A stretch of 64,000 bases of DNA. Origin: Trinickia terrae. GTDB taxonomy: Bacteria > Pseudomonadota > Gammaproteobacteria > Burkholderiales > Burkholderiaceae. The position numbers were made by a program, and so were the translations under genes. This document shows positions 13,278 through 23,100 of this stretch, one piece after another. Each line of letters opens with the position of its first letter. Within the stretch, counting starts at the first letter, position 1. The stretch spans positions 124,001-188,000 of the forward strand of contig NZ_SWJE01000014.1 of assembly GCF_005144415.1 (NCBI RefSeq). Reading direction: 5' to 3'. Below the pieces are notes generated by a model. It had not been told where the DNA came from and made no database searches. It saw only the letters and a list, made by a program, of their open reading frames with translations.

Positions 13278-13769
13278 ATGATTGAGCGTGTAACTTTGCA
13301 GCGCATCTTGGAGCGCGATCGCGTGATCGCGGTAGTGGGTTTGTCGAATCATTCGCATCGGCCCAGCTATTCGGTAGCGGCATATATGCAGGCGCACGGC
13401 TACCGGATCGTGCCGGTCAATCCCGCCTATGCGAACGATTCCGCCGGCGTGCTCGGCGAACGTTGCTATGCGACGCTGGCCGATGCGGCGAACGCGCTCG
13501 CGGTGGACGATGTGTCGATCGACATGGTCAACGTCTTCCGGCGCCCGGACGAAGTGCTGCCGGTGGCCGAAGAGGCGATCGCAATCGGTGCGAAGTCGCT
13601 GTGGCTGCAGCTCGGTGTGGTCAACGACGAGGCCGTGGCGCGAGCCGCGGCCGCTGGGCTCGATGTCGCGATGGACCTGTGCGTGAAAGTCGAGCACGAG
13701 CGCATCGTGGGCGCGCTGCATCGCGCGCATGCGCCGTCGCCGCGGGTGCCAGGCCACGTCTACGAATGA
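13278..13769 (+). CDS. CoA-binding domain protein (YccU family)
   Basis: 163 residues, a single Rossmann-type CoA-binding domain. N-terminal RVIAVVGLSNHSHRPSYSVA is the nucleotide loop and HGYRIVPVNPAY the second strand; SLWLQLGVVNDEAVARAAAAG (quoted in part: LWLQLGVVNDEA) is the conserved third block and the DLCVKVEH end matches YccU. Family members bind CoA or acyl-CoA; the physiological role is not known. Cytoplasmic. The ATG at 13278 has no strong ribosome-binding site. Confidence 0.85.
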   Translation: MIERVTLQRILERDRVIAVVGLSNHSHRPSYSVAAYMQAHGYRIVPVNPAYANDSAGVLGERCYATLADAANALAVDDVSIDMVNVFRRPDEVLPVAEEAIAIGAKSLWLQLGVVNDEAVARAAAAGLDVAMDLCVKVEHERIVGALHRAHAPSPRVPGHVYE

Positions 13770-13865
13770 ACTGTTTCCACGGCTTCGGCCGTCTGCAAGG
13801 CGAATCGGCTGCCGCGCGCGAGGGGATGCGAATGGCGGCGCGGCGCGTGGCTGCGCCGCTCGCCG

Positions 13866-14657
13866 CTACTTGAGCCACTTGTCCGAGATCGACTGGAACT
13901 CGCCGGTTGCGCGCGCGAGGTGCAACCACTGGTCGACGTACTGCTGGAACACGACGTCGCCGCCCGGCACCAGGTAGGCCTTCTCGCCGTACTGAAACGG
14001 CTTGTCGGGATGCACGGAGCAGAGTCCGGGATTGAGCTTCTGCTGCAGCAGCGTCTCGGAGGCGTCGGTGACCATCACGTCGGCCTTGCCCGCGAGGATC
14101 TGCTTGAAGATCGTAACGTTGTCCGGGTAGACGGTCAGCGTCGCGTGCGGCAGGTACTGCTTCGCGAAGCGCTCGTTGGTGCCGCCGGGATTGACGATCA
14201 CGCGCGTCGACGGCTGGTCGATCTGTGCGACGGTCTGGTACTTGTCGACGTCGCCGCAACGCGCGATCGGAACCTTGCCGTCGACCATGTACGGCTCTGT
14301 GAAGAACGCGCGCTTTTGCCGCTCGAGCGAGGTCGATATGCCACCCGCCGCGATATCGCACTTCGCGATGAAGTCGTTCATCAGGTTCGACCACGTTGTC
14401 TTCACGTATTCCGTCTTCACTCCGAGCGACTTCGCGAGCGACTCGGCCATGTCGATATCGATGCCTTCGAAGCCGCCGTCCGGGCGGTAGAAGGAATACG
14501 GCTTGTAGTCGCCGGTCGTGCAGACGCGCAACGTGCCGCGCGCCGCGATCTGATCCAGGCGTGACTGGGCGGGCGGGCTGACGGCCGCATTCGACTGGGC
14601 GAGCGCCGTGCCGGCGCAGGCGACGCTCAACAGCAGGGCAAGGGTGGTTCTTTTCAT
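13866..14657 (-). CDS. Periplasmic cyclohexadienyl dehydratase-like protein (PheC/solute-binding fold)
   Basis: 263 residues. Signal peptide MKRTTLALLLSVACAGTALA, cleavage near residue 20. The body is a type II periplasmic binding fold. Motifs resemble Pseudomonas PheC rather than ordinary amino-acid binding proteins: RVCTTGDYKPYSF, TTWSNLMNDF (Trp89), VNPGGTNERF (Glu162, the position of the catalytic acid known for PheC), DNVTIFKQI, and the C-terminal YVDQWLHLA. If active it would convert prephenate or arogenate to phenylpyruvate or phenylalanine in the periplasm. No transporter genes adjoin it, which fits an enzyme. The alternative is a plain amino-acid binding protein. Confidence 0.75.
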   Translation of the reverse strand: MKRTTLALLLSVACAGTALAQSNAAVSPPAQSRLDQIAARGTLRVCTTGDYKPYSFYRPDGGFEGIDIDMAESLAKSLGVKTEYVKTTWSNLMNDFIAKCDIAAGGISTSLERQKRAFFTEPYMVDGKVPIARCGDVDKYQTVAQIDQPSTRVIVNPGGTNERFAKQYLPHATLTVYPDNVTIFKQILAGKADVMVTDASETLLQQKLNPGLCSVHPDKPFQYGEKAYLVPGGDVVFQQYVDQWLHLARATGEFQSISDKWLK

Positions 14658-14711
14658 CGGTCTCTTCTCGCGTGGGTATGGGTGGATCGATCATAGCCGA
14701 GCGCATCGCCC

Positions 14712-14739
14712 CTTGAACATCGACTGCGACACCCTATCT
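14712..14739 (+). promoter_or_regulatory. Sigma-32 heat-shock promoter of hsp20
   Basis: CTTGAA (14712-14717), 14-base spacer, CCCTATCT (14732-14739). This matches the heat-shock consensus CTTGAA / CCCCATNT at all but one informative base. It leaves a leader of about 80 bases before the hsp20 ATG. Confidence 0.75.
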
Positions 14740-14828
14740 TTGTGTCATGGCGGAACGCCTCCAGTGAACGATGCGCAGCGTGTCTGCGCGCGGCGCTTCT
14801 GCGTGTGTCCAATTCAAAGGAGCTCGAA

Positions 14829-15281
14829 ATGTCGTCGTTGACCAGCCGTTCCATGTTTGAAGAACTATTCCGCGATTTCGCGCCTGGTTTCTATATTCGT
14901 CCCGTGCATGGCCAGGTGCCGGGCGAGTCGCCGGCCGCGATCGACGTGCGCACCGAAGTGCGCGAAGACGCCAACGGCTTCACGCTGCTCGCGGATTTGC
15001 CCGGCGTGAAGAAAGAGGACATCCAGGTGTCGATCGACGCGAACGTCGTGACGCTGCGCGCCGAATTGAAGCGCGAGCTGAGCGCTGAAAATGGCGGCGA
15101 GGCCGGCGCGAAATTCCGCGTGTTGCGCAGCGAGCGGCAGTACGGTGCGGTGTCGCGCAGCTACGCGCTGCCCAACGAGGTCGACGAAGCGAACGCGCGC
15201 GCCAAGTTCGAAAACGGTGTGCTGACGCTGACGCTGCCGAAGAAGGCCGCCGCCAAGACGCGTCAGTTGACGGTGGAATAA
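14829..15281 (+). CDS. Small heat-shock protein, Hsp20/alpha-crystallin family
   Basis: 150 residues. The alpha-crystallin domain spans about residues 38-150: FTLLADLPGVKKEDIQVSID, then YALPNEVDEANARAKFENGV and the end motif GVLTLTLPKK. It is an ATP-independent holdase chaperone. The ATG at 14829 follows AAAGGAG at good spacing, while the longer in-frame start at 14742 lies within the promoter transcript start. A heat-shock promoter precedes it and a terminator follows. Confidence 0.93.
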   Translation: MSSLTSRSMFEELFRDFAPGFYIRPVHGQVPGESPAAIDVRTEVREDANGFTLLADLPGVKKEDIQVSIDANVVTLRAELKRELSAENGGEAGAKFRVLRSERQYGAVSRSYALPNEVDEANARAKFENGVLTLTLPKKAAAKTRQLTVE

Positions 15282-15298
15282 CGCCTGGGCGACGGACG

Positions 15299-15335
15299 AA
15301 AGCCGGCGCGGCGATGAGCCGCGCGGCTTTGTTTT
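15299..15335 (+). terminator. Intrinsic terminator after hsp20
   Basis: AAAGCCG plus CGCGGC pair with GCCGCG plus CGGCTTT (one bulged G), followed by GTTTT. Confidence 0.8.
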
Positions 15336-15472
15336 GCGCGGGCGCCGCCGGGCGGCGCGGCAGTGCGCCAGGCGAGCGGGGTGCGCCGCGCCTCATTGCG
15401 CGTATCCCGCGGGATCGGGAAGCCCGCCTCCGGTAGAATTGCCGTTTGCTCTACGCCTTTGGTCGCTCCACC

Positions 15473-16561
15473 GTGGCTCATACCCTTCTGAACGACACCT
15501 TTCTGCGCGCGCTCCTGCGCCAGCCGACCGACTACACGCCCGTTTGGCTGATGCGCCAGGCGGGCCGCTATCTGCCCGAGTACAACGCGACGCGCAGCCG
15601 CGCCGGCAGCTTTCTCGGTCTTGCGAAGAACCCGGACTATGCGACCGAGGTCACGCTCCAGCCGCTCGATCGCTACCCGCTCGACGCCGCCATCCTCTTC
15701 TCCGACATCCTGACGATCCCCGACGCGATGGGCCTCGGTCTAGACTTTGCCGCCGGCGAAGGTCCGAAGTTTGCCCATCCGGTGCGCTCGGAGGCCGACG
15801 TCGCGAAGCTCGCGGCGCCCGATATCGGCGCGACCCTGTCGTACGTGACCGACGCGGTGCGCGAAATCCGCCGTGCGCTCACCGACGGACAAGGCCGCCA
15901 GCGCGTGCCGCTGATCGGCTTCTCGGGGAGCCCGTGGACGCTCGCGTGCTACATGGTCGAAGGCGGCGGCTCGGACGACTTCCGCACGGTCAAGTCGATG
16001 CTCTACGCGCGGCCCGACCTGATGCACCGCATTCTCGACGTGAACGCGCAGGCGGTCGCGGCCTATCTGAACGCGCAGATCGAAGCCGGAGCGCAGGCCG
16101 TCATGATCTTCGACACCTGGGGCGGGGCGCTCGCCGACGGCGTCTACCAGCGCTTTTCTCTGCACTATATCGAGCAGGTGGTGAGCCGCGTGAAGCGTGA
16201 GCACGACGGCGCGCGCGTGCCCGTGATCACGTTCACGAAGGGCGGCGGGCTGTGGCTCGAAGAGATCGCGGCGACAGGCGTCGATGCGGTGGGCCTCGAC
16301 TGGACCGTGAACCTGGGCCGGGCCCGCGAGCGCGTCGGCGCGCGCGTCGCGCTCCAGGGCAATATCGATCCTTCGGTGCTGTTCGCGCCGCCTGCGGCGA
16401 TTCGCGAGGAAGCGCGCAAAGTGCTCGACAGCTTCGGCAATCATCCGGGGCACGTCTTCAACCTCGGCCATGGCATCTCGCAGTTCACGCCGCCCGAGCA
16501 TGTCGCGGAACTGGTCGACGAGGTTCACCGGCATAGCCGCGCGGTCCGGGCGGGTGCGTGA
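15473..16561 (+). CDS. hemE: Uroporphyrinogen III decarboxylase
   Basis: 362 residues. Signatures [49 protein letters not shown] and [13 protein letters not shown] are those of HemE. It decarboxylates uroporphyrinogen III to coproporphyrinogen III in the cytoplasm for heme synthesis. The GTG at 15473 gives the expected beta-proteobacterial start (M)[21 protein letters not shown] element at 15434-15439 may be the -10 box, but no good -35 is visible. Confidence 0.97.
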   Translation: MAHTLLNDTFLRALLRQPTDYTPVWLMRQAGRYLPEYNATRSRAGSFLGLAKNPDYATEVTLQPLDRYPLDAAILFSDILTIPDAMGLGLDFAAGEGPKFAHPVRSEADVAKLAAPDIGATLSYVTDAVREIRRALTDGQGRQRVPLIGFSGSPWTLACYMVEGGGSDDFRTVKSMLYARPDLMHRILDVNAQAVAAYLNAQIEAGAQAVMIFDTWGGALADGVYQRFSLHYIEQVVSRVKREHDGARVPVITFTKGGGLWLEEIAATGVDAVGLDWTVNLGRARERVGARVALQGNIDPSVLFAPPAAIREEARKVLDSFGNHPGHVFNLGHGISQFTPPEHVAELVDEVHRHSRAVRAGA

Positions 16562-16691
16562 GCGCCGTTCCGGCGGAGTGCCGCCCAGCCAAAATATTTG
16601 CTGCGTCGCATCAAAGTGGGCTCTTCCCTTAAGGGTGAACCCTCGCCGGGGGCCGCGTCATTTGGCTGTCTTGTGATTGTCAAGACTTGAC

Positions 16692-16890
16692 TTATACACA
16701 TTCCACTCGTTGCGGCGCGGCAGAGCGATTTGTCGCTGGCATTATCTCGGGAATTGTGCTTTTGACAGTGTCCAGCCTTGTCTGGTAAGGGTTTGACGGC
16801 ACCCGGAAACAGTGTGCGATTGCCCACAGAATGGCGTCCCAGAGCCATTCTTCCGGTTTGCCGGGCGACTTCTCAACAAAGTTATCCACA
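16692..16890 (+). promoter_or_regulatory. Pair of DnaA-box sequences in the hemE-priA spacer
   Basis: TTATACACA at 16692-16700 and TTATCCACA at 16882-16890 both fit the DnaA box TTATNCACA, in the same orientation. A weaker TTGCCCACA lies at 16820-16828. The 466-base spacer (16562-17027) holds no convincing gene. The boxes could mediate DnaA control of priA or titrate DnaA. Confidence 0.5.
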
Positions 16891-16910
16891 GGCTCATCGG
16901 CAACCGGGCA

Positions 16911-16925
16911 ATTCTTAATGAGAAT
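16911..16925. promoter_or_regulatory. Inverted repeat, possible operator
   Basis: ATTCT TAATG AGAAT, a perfect five-base dyad with five-base centre, in the AT-richer part of the priA upstream region. The TGAGAAT half resembles part of a Fur box, but the match is weak. Confidence 0.25.
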
Positions 16926-17027
16926 CCAAAACTTAGCGGCGAATGTGATGTTTTACTTTAACTTCGCTGCCGGGGCCGCAACGCGGCGTTCGCGCCGGCC
17001 GGCCGGCGCGGCGGAGCGCGCGGGAGC

Positions 17028-19289
17028 GTGAGCGGCGTGTTCGTCCGCGTCGCGCTCGATCATCCGCTGCCGACGCTCTTCGATTACCGCTGCGACGCTG
17101 CGCTGCAGCCCGCTCCGGGCATGCTGGCGCAGGTGCCGTTTGGCAAGCGGCATGTGGTGGGGCTCGTCTGTGAAGTGACCGCTCACAGCGACGTGCCGCC
17201 GGAGCGGCTGCGCGATACCGGCGCACTTTGCGGCGCGTGCCCGCCGCTGTCCGCCGAATGGCTCGCGCTTGCGACGTTCGCGGCGGATTACTACCAGCGC
17301 GGGCTCGGCGAGGTGGCGCTGCCGGCGTTGCCGCAGGCGCTGCGCGACGCGTCGCGCTGGGCGCGGCTGTTTGCGCCGGAGGAGCGCTACCGGCTGACGG
17401 ACGGCGGCCGCGCGGCGTTGCCCGAGGCGCTGCCGGCGCGCGCGAGCGCCTTGCGGCGGCTTGCGGAAGCGCTCGCGGCCGCCGAATCGATCGATCCTGC
17501 CGAGGCCCGTGCGATCCATCCGAAAGCGGTCGCCACGCTCGCGACGTGGCAGGCGGAAGGCTGGGTCGAGCACCAGGTGATCGACCCGGCGGCTGCCCGC
17601 GATATGCCGCGCGCGGCGAATGGCTCTGCGTCCGCGGCGCCCCCGGCTCGAGGCGTGACGCTCACCGACGAGCAGGCGCAAGCCGTCGAAGCCATCGGCG
17701 CCACCGGCGCTTTCGCACCATTCCTGCTGCACGGCGTGACGGGCAGCGGCAAGACCGAGGTCTATCTCCACACGCTCGCCGCGCTGCTTGCCGAGCGCCC
17801 CGATGCGCAGGCGCTCGTGCTCGTCCCCGAAATCAACCTGACGCCGCAGTTCGAGGCCGCGTTTCGCGCGCGTTTTGCGGCGTTGCCCGGCGATGCCATC
17901 GTGACGCTGCACAGCGGCCTCGCCGAAGGCGAGCGCGCGCGCAACTGGTTCGCCGCGCACCTCGGGCATGCGCGCATCGTGCTCGGCACGCGGCTCGCGG
18001 TGCTGGCGTCCTTGCCGAAACTCGGAATGATCGTCGTCGACGAGGAGCACGATCCGGCCTACAAGCAGCAGGAAGGGCTGCGCTACTCGGCGCGCGACCT
18101 GGCCGTCTGGCGCGCGAAGCAACTCGGCATCCCGGTCGTGCTGGGCTCGGCGACGCCGTCGCTCGAGAGCTGGTGGCACGCCGATCAGGGCCGCTACCAG
18201 CGCTTGACGCTGGCGCGCCGGGCCGTCGCCGAAGCGGTGCTGCCGACGGTGCGGCTGATCGATCTCGAAGACGAGCGGCGGCGTGGGCGGGCGTCGGTCG
18301 AGGGGCTGTCAGGGCCGCTGATCGCCGCGCTGAAAGCGCGCCTGGAACGCGGCGAGCAGAGCCTCGTGTTCCTGAACCGGCGCGGCTATGCGCCGGCGCT
18401 GGCGTGCGACGCCTGCGGCTGGGTGGCCGGCTGTCCGCGCTGCAGCGCCTATGTCGTGCTGCACAAGCCCGAACGCGCGCTGCGCTGTCATCACTGCGGC
18501 TGGGAAGCGCGCATTCCGCGTTCATGCCCGGAGTGCGGCAATGTCGACATCGCCCCGCTCGGGCGCGGCACGCAGCGCGTCGAGGAGACACTGGCCGCCG
18601 CCGTGCCGGGCGCGCGCGTGCTGCGTATCGATGCGGACAGCACGCGCCGCAAGGGCAGCGCACAGGCGCTGTTTTCGGACGTGCACGCGGGCGAGGTCGA
18701 CATTCTCGTCGGCACGCAGATGATCGCCAAGGGGCACGATTTTCAGCGCGTGTCGCTCGTCGGCGTGCTCAATGCCGATACCGCCTTGTTCTCCCACGAT
18801 TTCCGCGCGAGCGAGCGGCTTTTTGCGCAATTGATGCAGGTGAGCGGGCGCGCGGGGCGCGCCGGGCTGCCGGGCGAAGTATTGGTGCAGACGCGCTATC
18901 CGCGCCACGCGCTCTATCACGCGCTCGGTCGGCACGACTACGTGGGATTTGCGAATTCGACGCTCGCGGAGCGGCGCGATGCCCGTCTGCCGCCGTTCGT
19001 TTACCAGGCGCTGTTGCGCGCCGAGGGGCGCACGCTCGACGCGGCGCTGGCCTTCCTGCAGCAGGCTGCCGCTGCGCTCGCGGGAATTGCGGCGGCCGAG
19101 CGCGTGACCGTCTACGACGCGGTGCCGATGACGATCGTCAAGGTCGCGAACGTCCATCGCGCGCAGCTTCTGCTCGAAAGCGCGTCGCGCGCGGCGCTGC
19201 AGGGCACGTTGCGCGCGTGGCAGCCGGCGTTGCGCGCGCTCAAGGGCGTACTGCGCTGGAACGTCGAGGTCGATCCGCTCGACATCTAG
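17028..19289 (+). CDS. priA: Primosomal replication protein N' (helicase)
   Basis: 753 residues. The N-terminal DNA 3'-end binding domain begins VFVRVALDHPLPTLFDY. Helicase motifs follow: Walker A HGVTGSGKTEVYL, DEEH box VVDEEHDPAYKQQ, and GSATPSLES. The cysteine-rich zinc region runs CDACGWVAGCPRCS, CHHCGW, CPEC. PriA reloads DnaB at stalled forks in the cytoplasm. The start is a GTG preceded by GGGAGC. Transcribed alone, downstream of a spacer with two DnaA boxes. Confidence 0.96.
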   Translation: MSGVFVRVALDHPLPTLFDYRCDAALQPAPGMLAQVPFGKRHVVGLVCEVTAHSDVPPERLRDTGALCGACPPLSAEWLALATFAADYYQRGLGEVALPALPQALRDASRWARLFAPEERYRLTDGGRAALPEALPARASALRRLAEALAAAESIDPAEARAIHPKAVATLATWQAEGWVEHQVIDPAAARDMPRAANGSASAAPPARGVTLTDEQAQAVEAIGATGAFAPFLLHGVTGSGKTEVYLHTLAALLAERPDAQALVLVPEINLTPQFEAAFRARFAALPGDAIVTLHSGLAEGERARNWFAAHLGHARIVLGTRLAVLASLPKLGMIVVDEEHDPAYKQQEGLRYSARDLAVWRAKQLGIPVVLGSATPSLESWWHADQGRYQRLTLARRAVAEAVLPTVRLIDLEDERRRGRASVEGLSGPLIAALKARLERGEQSLVFLNRRGYAPALACDACGWVAGCPRCSAYVVLHKPERALRCHHCGWEARIPRSCPECGNVDIAPLGRGTQRVEETLAAAVPGARVLRIDADSTRRKGSAQALFSDVHAGEVDILVGTQMIAKGHDFQRVSLVGVLNADTALFSHDFRASERLFAQLMQVSGRAGRAGLPGEVLVQTRYPRHALYHALGRHDYVGFANSTLAERRDARLPPFVYQALLRAEGRTLDAALAFLQQAAAALAGIAAAERVTVYDAVPMTIVKVANVHRAQLLLESASRAALQGTLRAWQPALRALKGVLRWNVEVDPLDI

Positions 19290-19652
19290 CCAGGGATCGG
19301 GTCGGTTCGGAATTCCCGGCGTTCACGGCGGGCGTCGCCGTCAATATCGCAGCCGGCTGCGCGCCGTCCGCGCACGGGTTCGCACCCTGTTGGCGTAGCT
19401 TGAGGCCGGGGTCATGAGCGGTCTCGAGCGGGCCGGTGCCGGCCTGCGTCCCCGTTGTTGCGGCTGCCGGTACCGCGCGGACAATCGGCAATCTTTCGAG
19501 CAAAGCATTTCGGGCCTCGCTGTATTCGGGTCGGGGTTGGGTGCGAGCGTCGCCGATAGCCGCCTGTGCCGTTCGCACGGCCGGCTGGTGTTCCCCGACG
19601 ATGCATGCGCTCAGTCCTCCCCGGCGGCTGGCGCACGCCACGCTTTTTCTGC
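19290..19652. other. 363-base spacer after priA without a supported gene
   Basis: Open frames exist on both strands but have biased, low-complexity composition and no ribosome-binding sites. No terminator with a T tract is evident. I see nothing that can be assigned. Confidence 0.5.
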
Positions 19653-19838
19653 TTAAGTCCGTTCCGGTTCTACTGCCGATCCTGACTGACGCCCGAGCGC
19701 TTCTTTCCTGCGGCGCTCTTCGCGCGAACGCGCCATCGCGACGGCGCGGTTGTGTGCGGGCGAAGCGCCGCGCACGAAAAGAACGAGGCAAACCATGGAC
19801 ATCGTCCAGATGCTGCCAATCACAAGCCACTTTTCCAT
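19653..19838 (-). CDS. Small single-pass membrane protein
   Basis: 61 residues. An N-terminal hydrophobic helix (residues 4-23, WLVIGSIWTMSMVCLVLFV) is followed by an arginine/glutamate-rich cytoplasmic tail with SREERRRKEALGR. GAAAGGAG lies seven bases before the ATG, which argues for a real gene. Function unknown; no family recognised. Confidence 0.65.
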   Translation of the reverse strand: MEKWLVIGSIWTMSMVCLVLFVRGASPAHNRAVAMARSREERRRKEALGRQSGSAVEPERT

Positions 19839-20019
19839 TTGCCACTCCTTTCGTGCTTCGCACTGTTCGCTACACCCCGTACCTGGGTTAACGGCAGCGT
19901 TTCGCCCGCGAAGAGGGCGATGATAACGATTTCCGCTCAGGGAAAATACCGAGCGCAACCCTAACGGCCCCGGCTGACGCCATTTCCCGGGAAGCCTTGC
20001 TGTTAAAGGCTCTGCGAGG

Positions 20020-20058
20020 GGTGCAACCGCGCTCGATATTTGGTTGCACCTTTTTATT
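20020..20058 (+). promoter_or_regulatory. putA leader: inverted GTTGCA sites that also form a terminator-like hairpin
   Basis: GGTGCAACC (20020-20028) and GGTTGCACC (20042-20050) are perfect inverted repeats, followed by TTTTTATT. Each arm contains GTTGCA in opposite orientation, the core operator known for the PutA ribbon-helix-helix domain, with starts 21 bp apart (two helical turns). No plus-strand gene ends just upstream, so an ordinary gene terminator is not needed here. It may be an autoregulatory operator, an attenuator, or both. Confidence 0.65.
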
Positions 20059-20125
20059 GGGAGGGGTACGATTCGCCAACTTTTTGGTCATTCGCCGCCA
20101 CTGTCGGCCGGCAAACGAAGGAATC

Positions 20126-23100
20126 ATGGCTAGCACCACCTTAGGCGTCAAAGTCGACGACATCCTCCGCTCACGGCTCAAGGATGCTGCAGCGCGTCTC
20201 GAGCGCACCCCGCACTGGCTCATCAAGCAGGCGATCTTTGCCTATCTCGAGAAGATCGAGCACGGCCAGATGCCTGCCGAGCTCTCCGGCCACATCGGCT
20301 CGGCCGATCTGGCTGACGGTGCTACCGGCGACGCCGAAGACGGCGCGCCGCATCCGTTCCTCGATTTCGCTCAGAGCGTGCAGCCGCAATCGGTGCTGCG
20401 CGCGGCGATCACGGCGGCGTACCGCCGTCCCGAGCCCGAGTGCGTGCCGTTCCTGATCGGCCAGGCCCGGCTGCCCGCGAATCTCGCCGCCGACGTGGAG
20501 ACCATGGCGACCAAACTCGTCGAAAACTTGCGCGCGAAGCGCAGCGGCGGGGGCGTCGAAGGGCTGATCCACGAGTTTTCGCTGTCGAGCCAGGAGGGCG
20601 TCGCGCTGATGTGCCTCGCCGAAGCGCTGCTGCGCATTCCCGATCGCGCGACGCGCGACGCGCTGATCCGCGACAAGATCAGCAAGGGCGACTGGAAGTC
20701 GCACGTCGGCCATGCGCCGTCGCTGTTCGTCAACGCGGCGACCTGGGGCTTGATGATCACCGGCAAGCTCGTCACGACCAATAGCGAAGCGGGCCTTTCG
20801 TCGGCGCTTACGCGTTTGATCGGCAAGGGCGGCGAGCCGCTGATCCGCAAGGGCGTCGACATGGCGATGCGCCTGATGGGCGAGCAGTTCGTCACCGGCG
20901 AGAACATCTCCGAAGCGCTCGCCAACAGCCGCAAGTACGAGGCGCGCGGCTTCCGCTACTCGTACGACATGCTCGGCGAAGCGGCGACCACGGAAGAGGA
21001 CGCGCTGCGCTACTACGCGTCCTACGAGCAGGCGATCCACGCGATCGGCAAGGCGGCGGGCGGCCGCGGCATCTACGAAGGCCCGGGCATCTCGATCAAG
21101 CTGTCGGCGCTGCATGCGCGCTACTCGCGCTCGCAGCAGGAGCGCACGATGAGCGAGCTGCTGCCGCGCGTGCGCGCGCTCGCAGTCCTCGCGCGCCGCT
21201 ACGACATCGGCCTGAACATCGACGCGGAAGAGGCCGACCGCCTCGAGATCTCGCTCGACCTGCTCGAAGCACTCTGCTTCGATCCGGATCTGGCGGGCTG
21301 GAACGGCATCGGCTTCGTGGTCCAGGCGTATCAGAAGCGCTGCCCGTTCGTGATCGACTACGTCATCGATCTGGCGCGCCGCAGCCGCCATCGCGTGATG
21401 GTGCGGCTCGTGAAGGGCGCGTACTGGGATAGCGAAGTCAAGCGCGCCCAGCTCGACGGCCTCGAAGGCTATCCCGTCTACACGCGCAAGATCTACACGG
21501 ACGTCTCCTATCTCGCCTGCGCGAAGAAGCTGCTCGGCGCGCCCGATGCCGTCTATCCGCAGTTCGCGACGCACAACGCGCACACGCTGGCGGCGATCTA
21601 TCACCTCGCCGGGCAGAACTACTACCCCGGCCAGTACGAATTCCAGTGCCTGCACGGCATGGGCGAGCCGCTCTACGAAGAAGTGACCGGCCGCGACAAG
21701 CTGAATCGTCCGTGCCGCGTCTACGCGCCGGTCGGCACGCATGAGACGCTGCTCGCCTACCTCGTGCGCCGCCTGCTCGAGAACGGCGCGAACACGTCGT
21801 TCGTGAACCGCATCGCGGACCAGAGCGTGCCCGTCAAGGATCTCGTCGCCGATCCGGTCGAGGAAGCGTCGAAGATCTCGCCGCTCGGCGCGCCGCACGC
21901 GAAGATCCCGCTGCCGCGCCATCTCTACGGCGCCGAGCGCCTCAATTCGATGGGGCTCGACCTGTCGAACGAGCATCGGCTCGCGTCGCTGTCGTCGGCG
22001 CTCTTGGCGAGTGCGCATCATCCGTGGCGCGCCGCGCCGATGCTCGAGCATGACGGGATCGCCTGTGCCGCCGCAAGCGAGCGGCCTGTGCGCAATCCGG
22101 CCGATCATCGCGATCTCGTCGGCACGGTGGTCGAAGCGACCGCGGAGCACGTGAGCGCCGCGCTGACGAACGCCGTGGCCGCCGCGCCGATCTGGCAGGC
22201 GACGCCCGTGGAGGCGCGCGCCGACTGCCTCGCGCGCGCGGCCGACCTGCTCGAAGCGCAGATGCACACGCTGATGGGCCTCGTGGTGCGCGAAGCGGGC
22301 AAGTCGCTGCCGAACGCGGTGGCCGAGATCCGCGAAGCGATCGACTTCCTGCGCTACTACTCGACGCAGATCCGCGACGAGTTTTCGAACGATACGCACC
22401 GCCCGCTCGGCCCGGTGGTCTGCATCAGCCCGTGGAACTTCCCGCTCGCGATCTTCATGGGCCAGGTCGCTGCGGCGCTCGCCGCCGGCAACACCGTGAT
22501 CGCGAAGCCGGCCGAGCAGACGCCGCTGATCGCCGCGCAAGCCGTGCGCATCCTGCGCGAAGCGGGCGTGCCGCCGGGCGCGGTGCAGCTCTTGCCGGGC
22601 AACGGCGAGACCGTGGGCGCCGCGCTCGTCGCCGACCATCGCACGCGCGCCGTGATGTTCACGGGCTCGACCGAAGTCGCGCGCCTCATCAACAAGACCT
22701 TGTCCGAGCGCCTCGATGCGGACGGCAGGCCGATTCCGCTGATCGCCGAGACGGGCGGGCAGAACGCGATGATCGTCGATTCGTCGGCGCTCGCGGAGCA
22801 GGTGGTCGCCGACGTGCTGCAGTCGTCGTTCGACTCGGCCGGCCAGCGCTGCTCCGCGCTGCGCGTGCTGTGCCTGCAGGACGACGTCGCCGACCGCACG
22901 CTGACGATGCTCAAGGGCGCGATGAAGGAGCTTGCGGTGGGCAACCCCGACCGCCTTTCGATCGACGTCGGCCCCGTGATCGATGCCGAAGCGAAGCGCT
23001 CGATCGATACGCACGTCGCCGCGCTGCGCGAGAAAGGCCGCGTGGTCACGCAACTGCCGATGCCGGAGGGCTGCGCGCAAGGCACCTTCGTGCCGCCGAC

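Noticed and set aside
14747-14828. ROSE or fourU RNA thermometer in the hsp20 leader
   Set aside because: Only a four-base pairing with the ribosome-binding site was found, too weak to call.
16692-16889. 65-codon minus-strand frame in the hemE-priA spacer
   Set aside because: Its GTG start coincides with a DnaA box, there is no ribosome-binding site, and no family is recognised.
19436-19891. 151-codon plus-strand frame after priA
   Set aside because: Low-complexity translation overlapping a better-supported small minus-strand gene.
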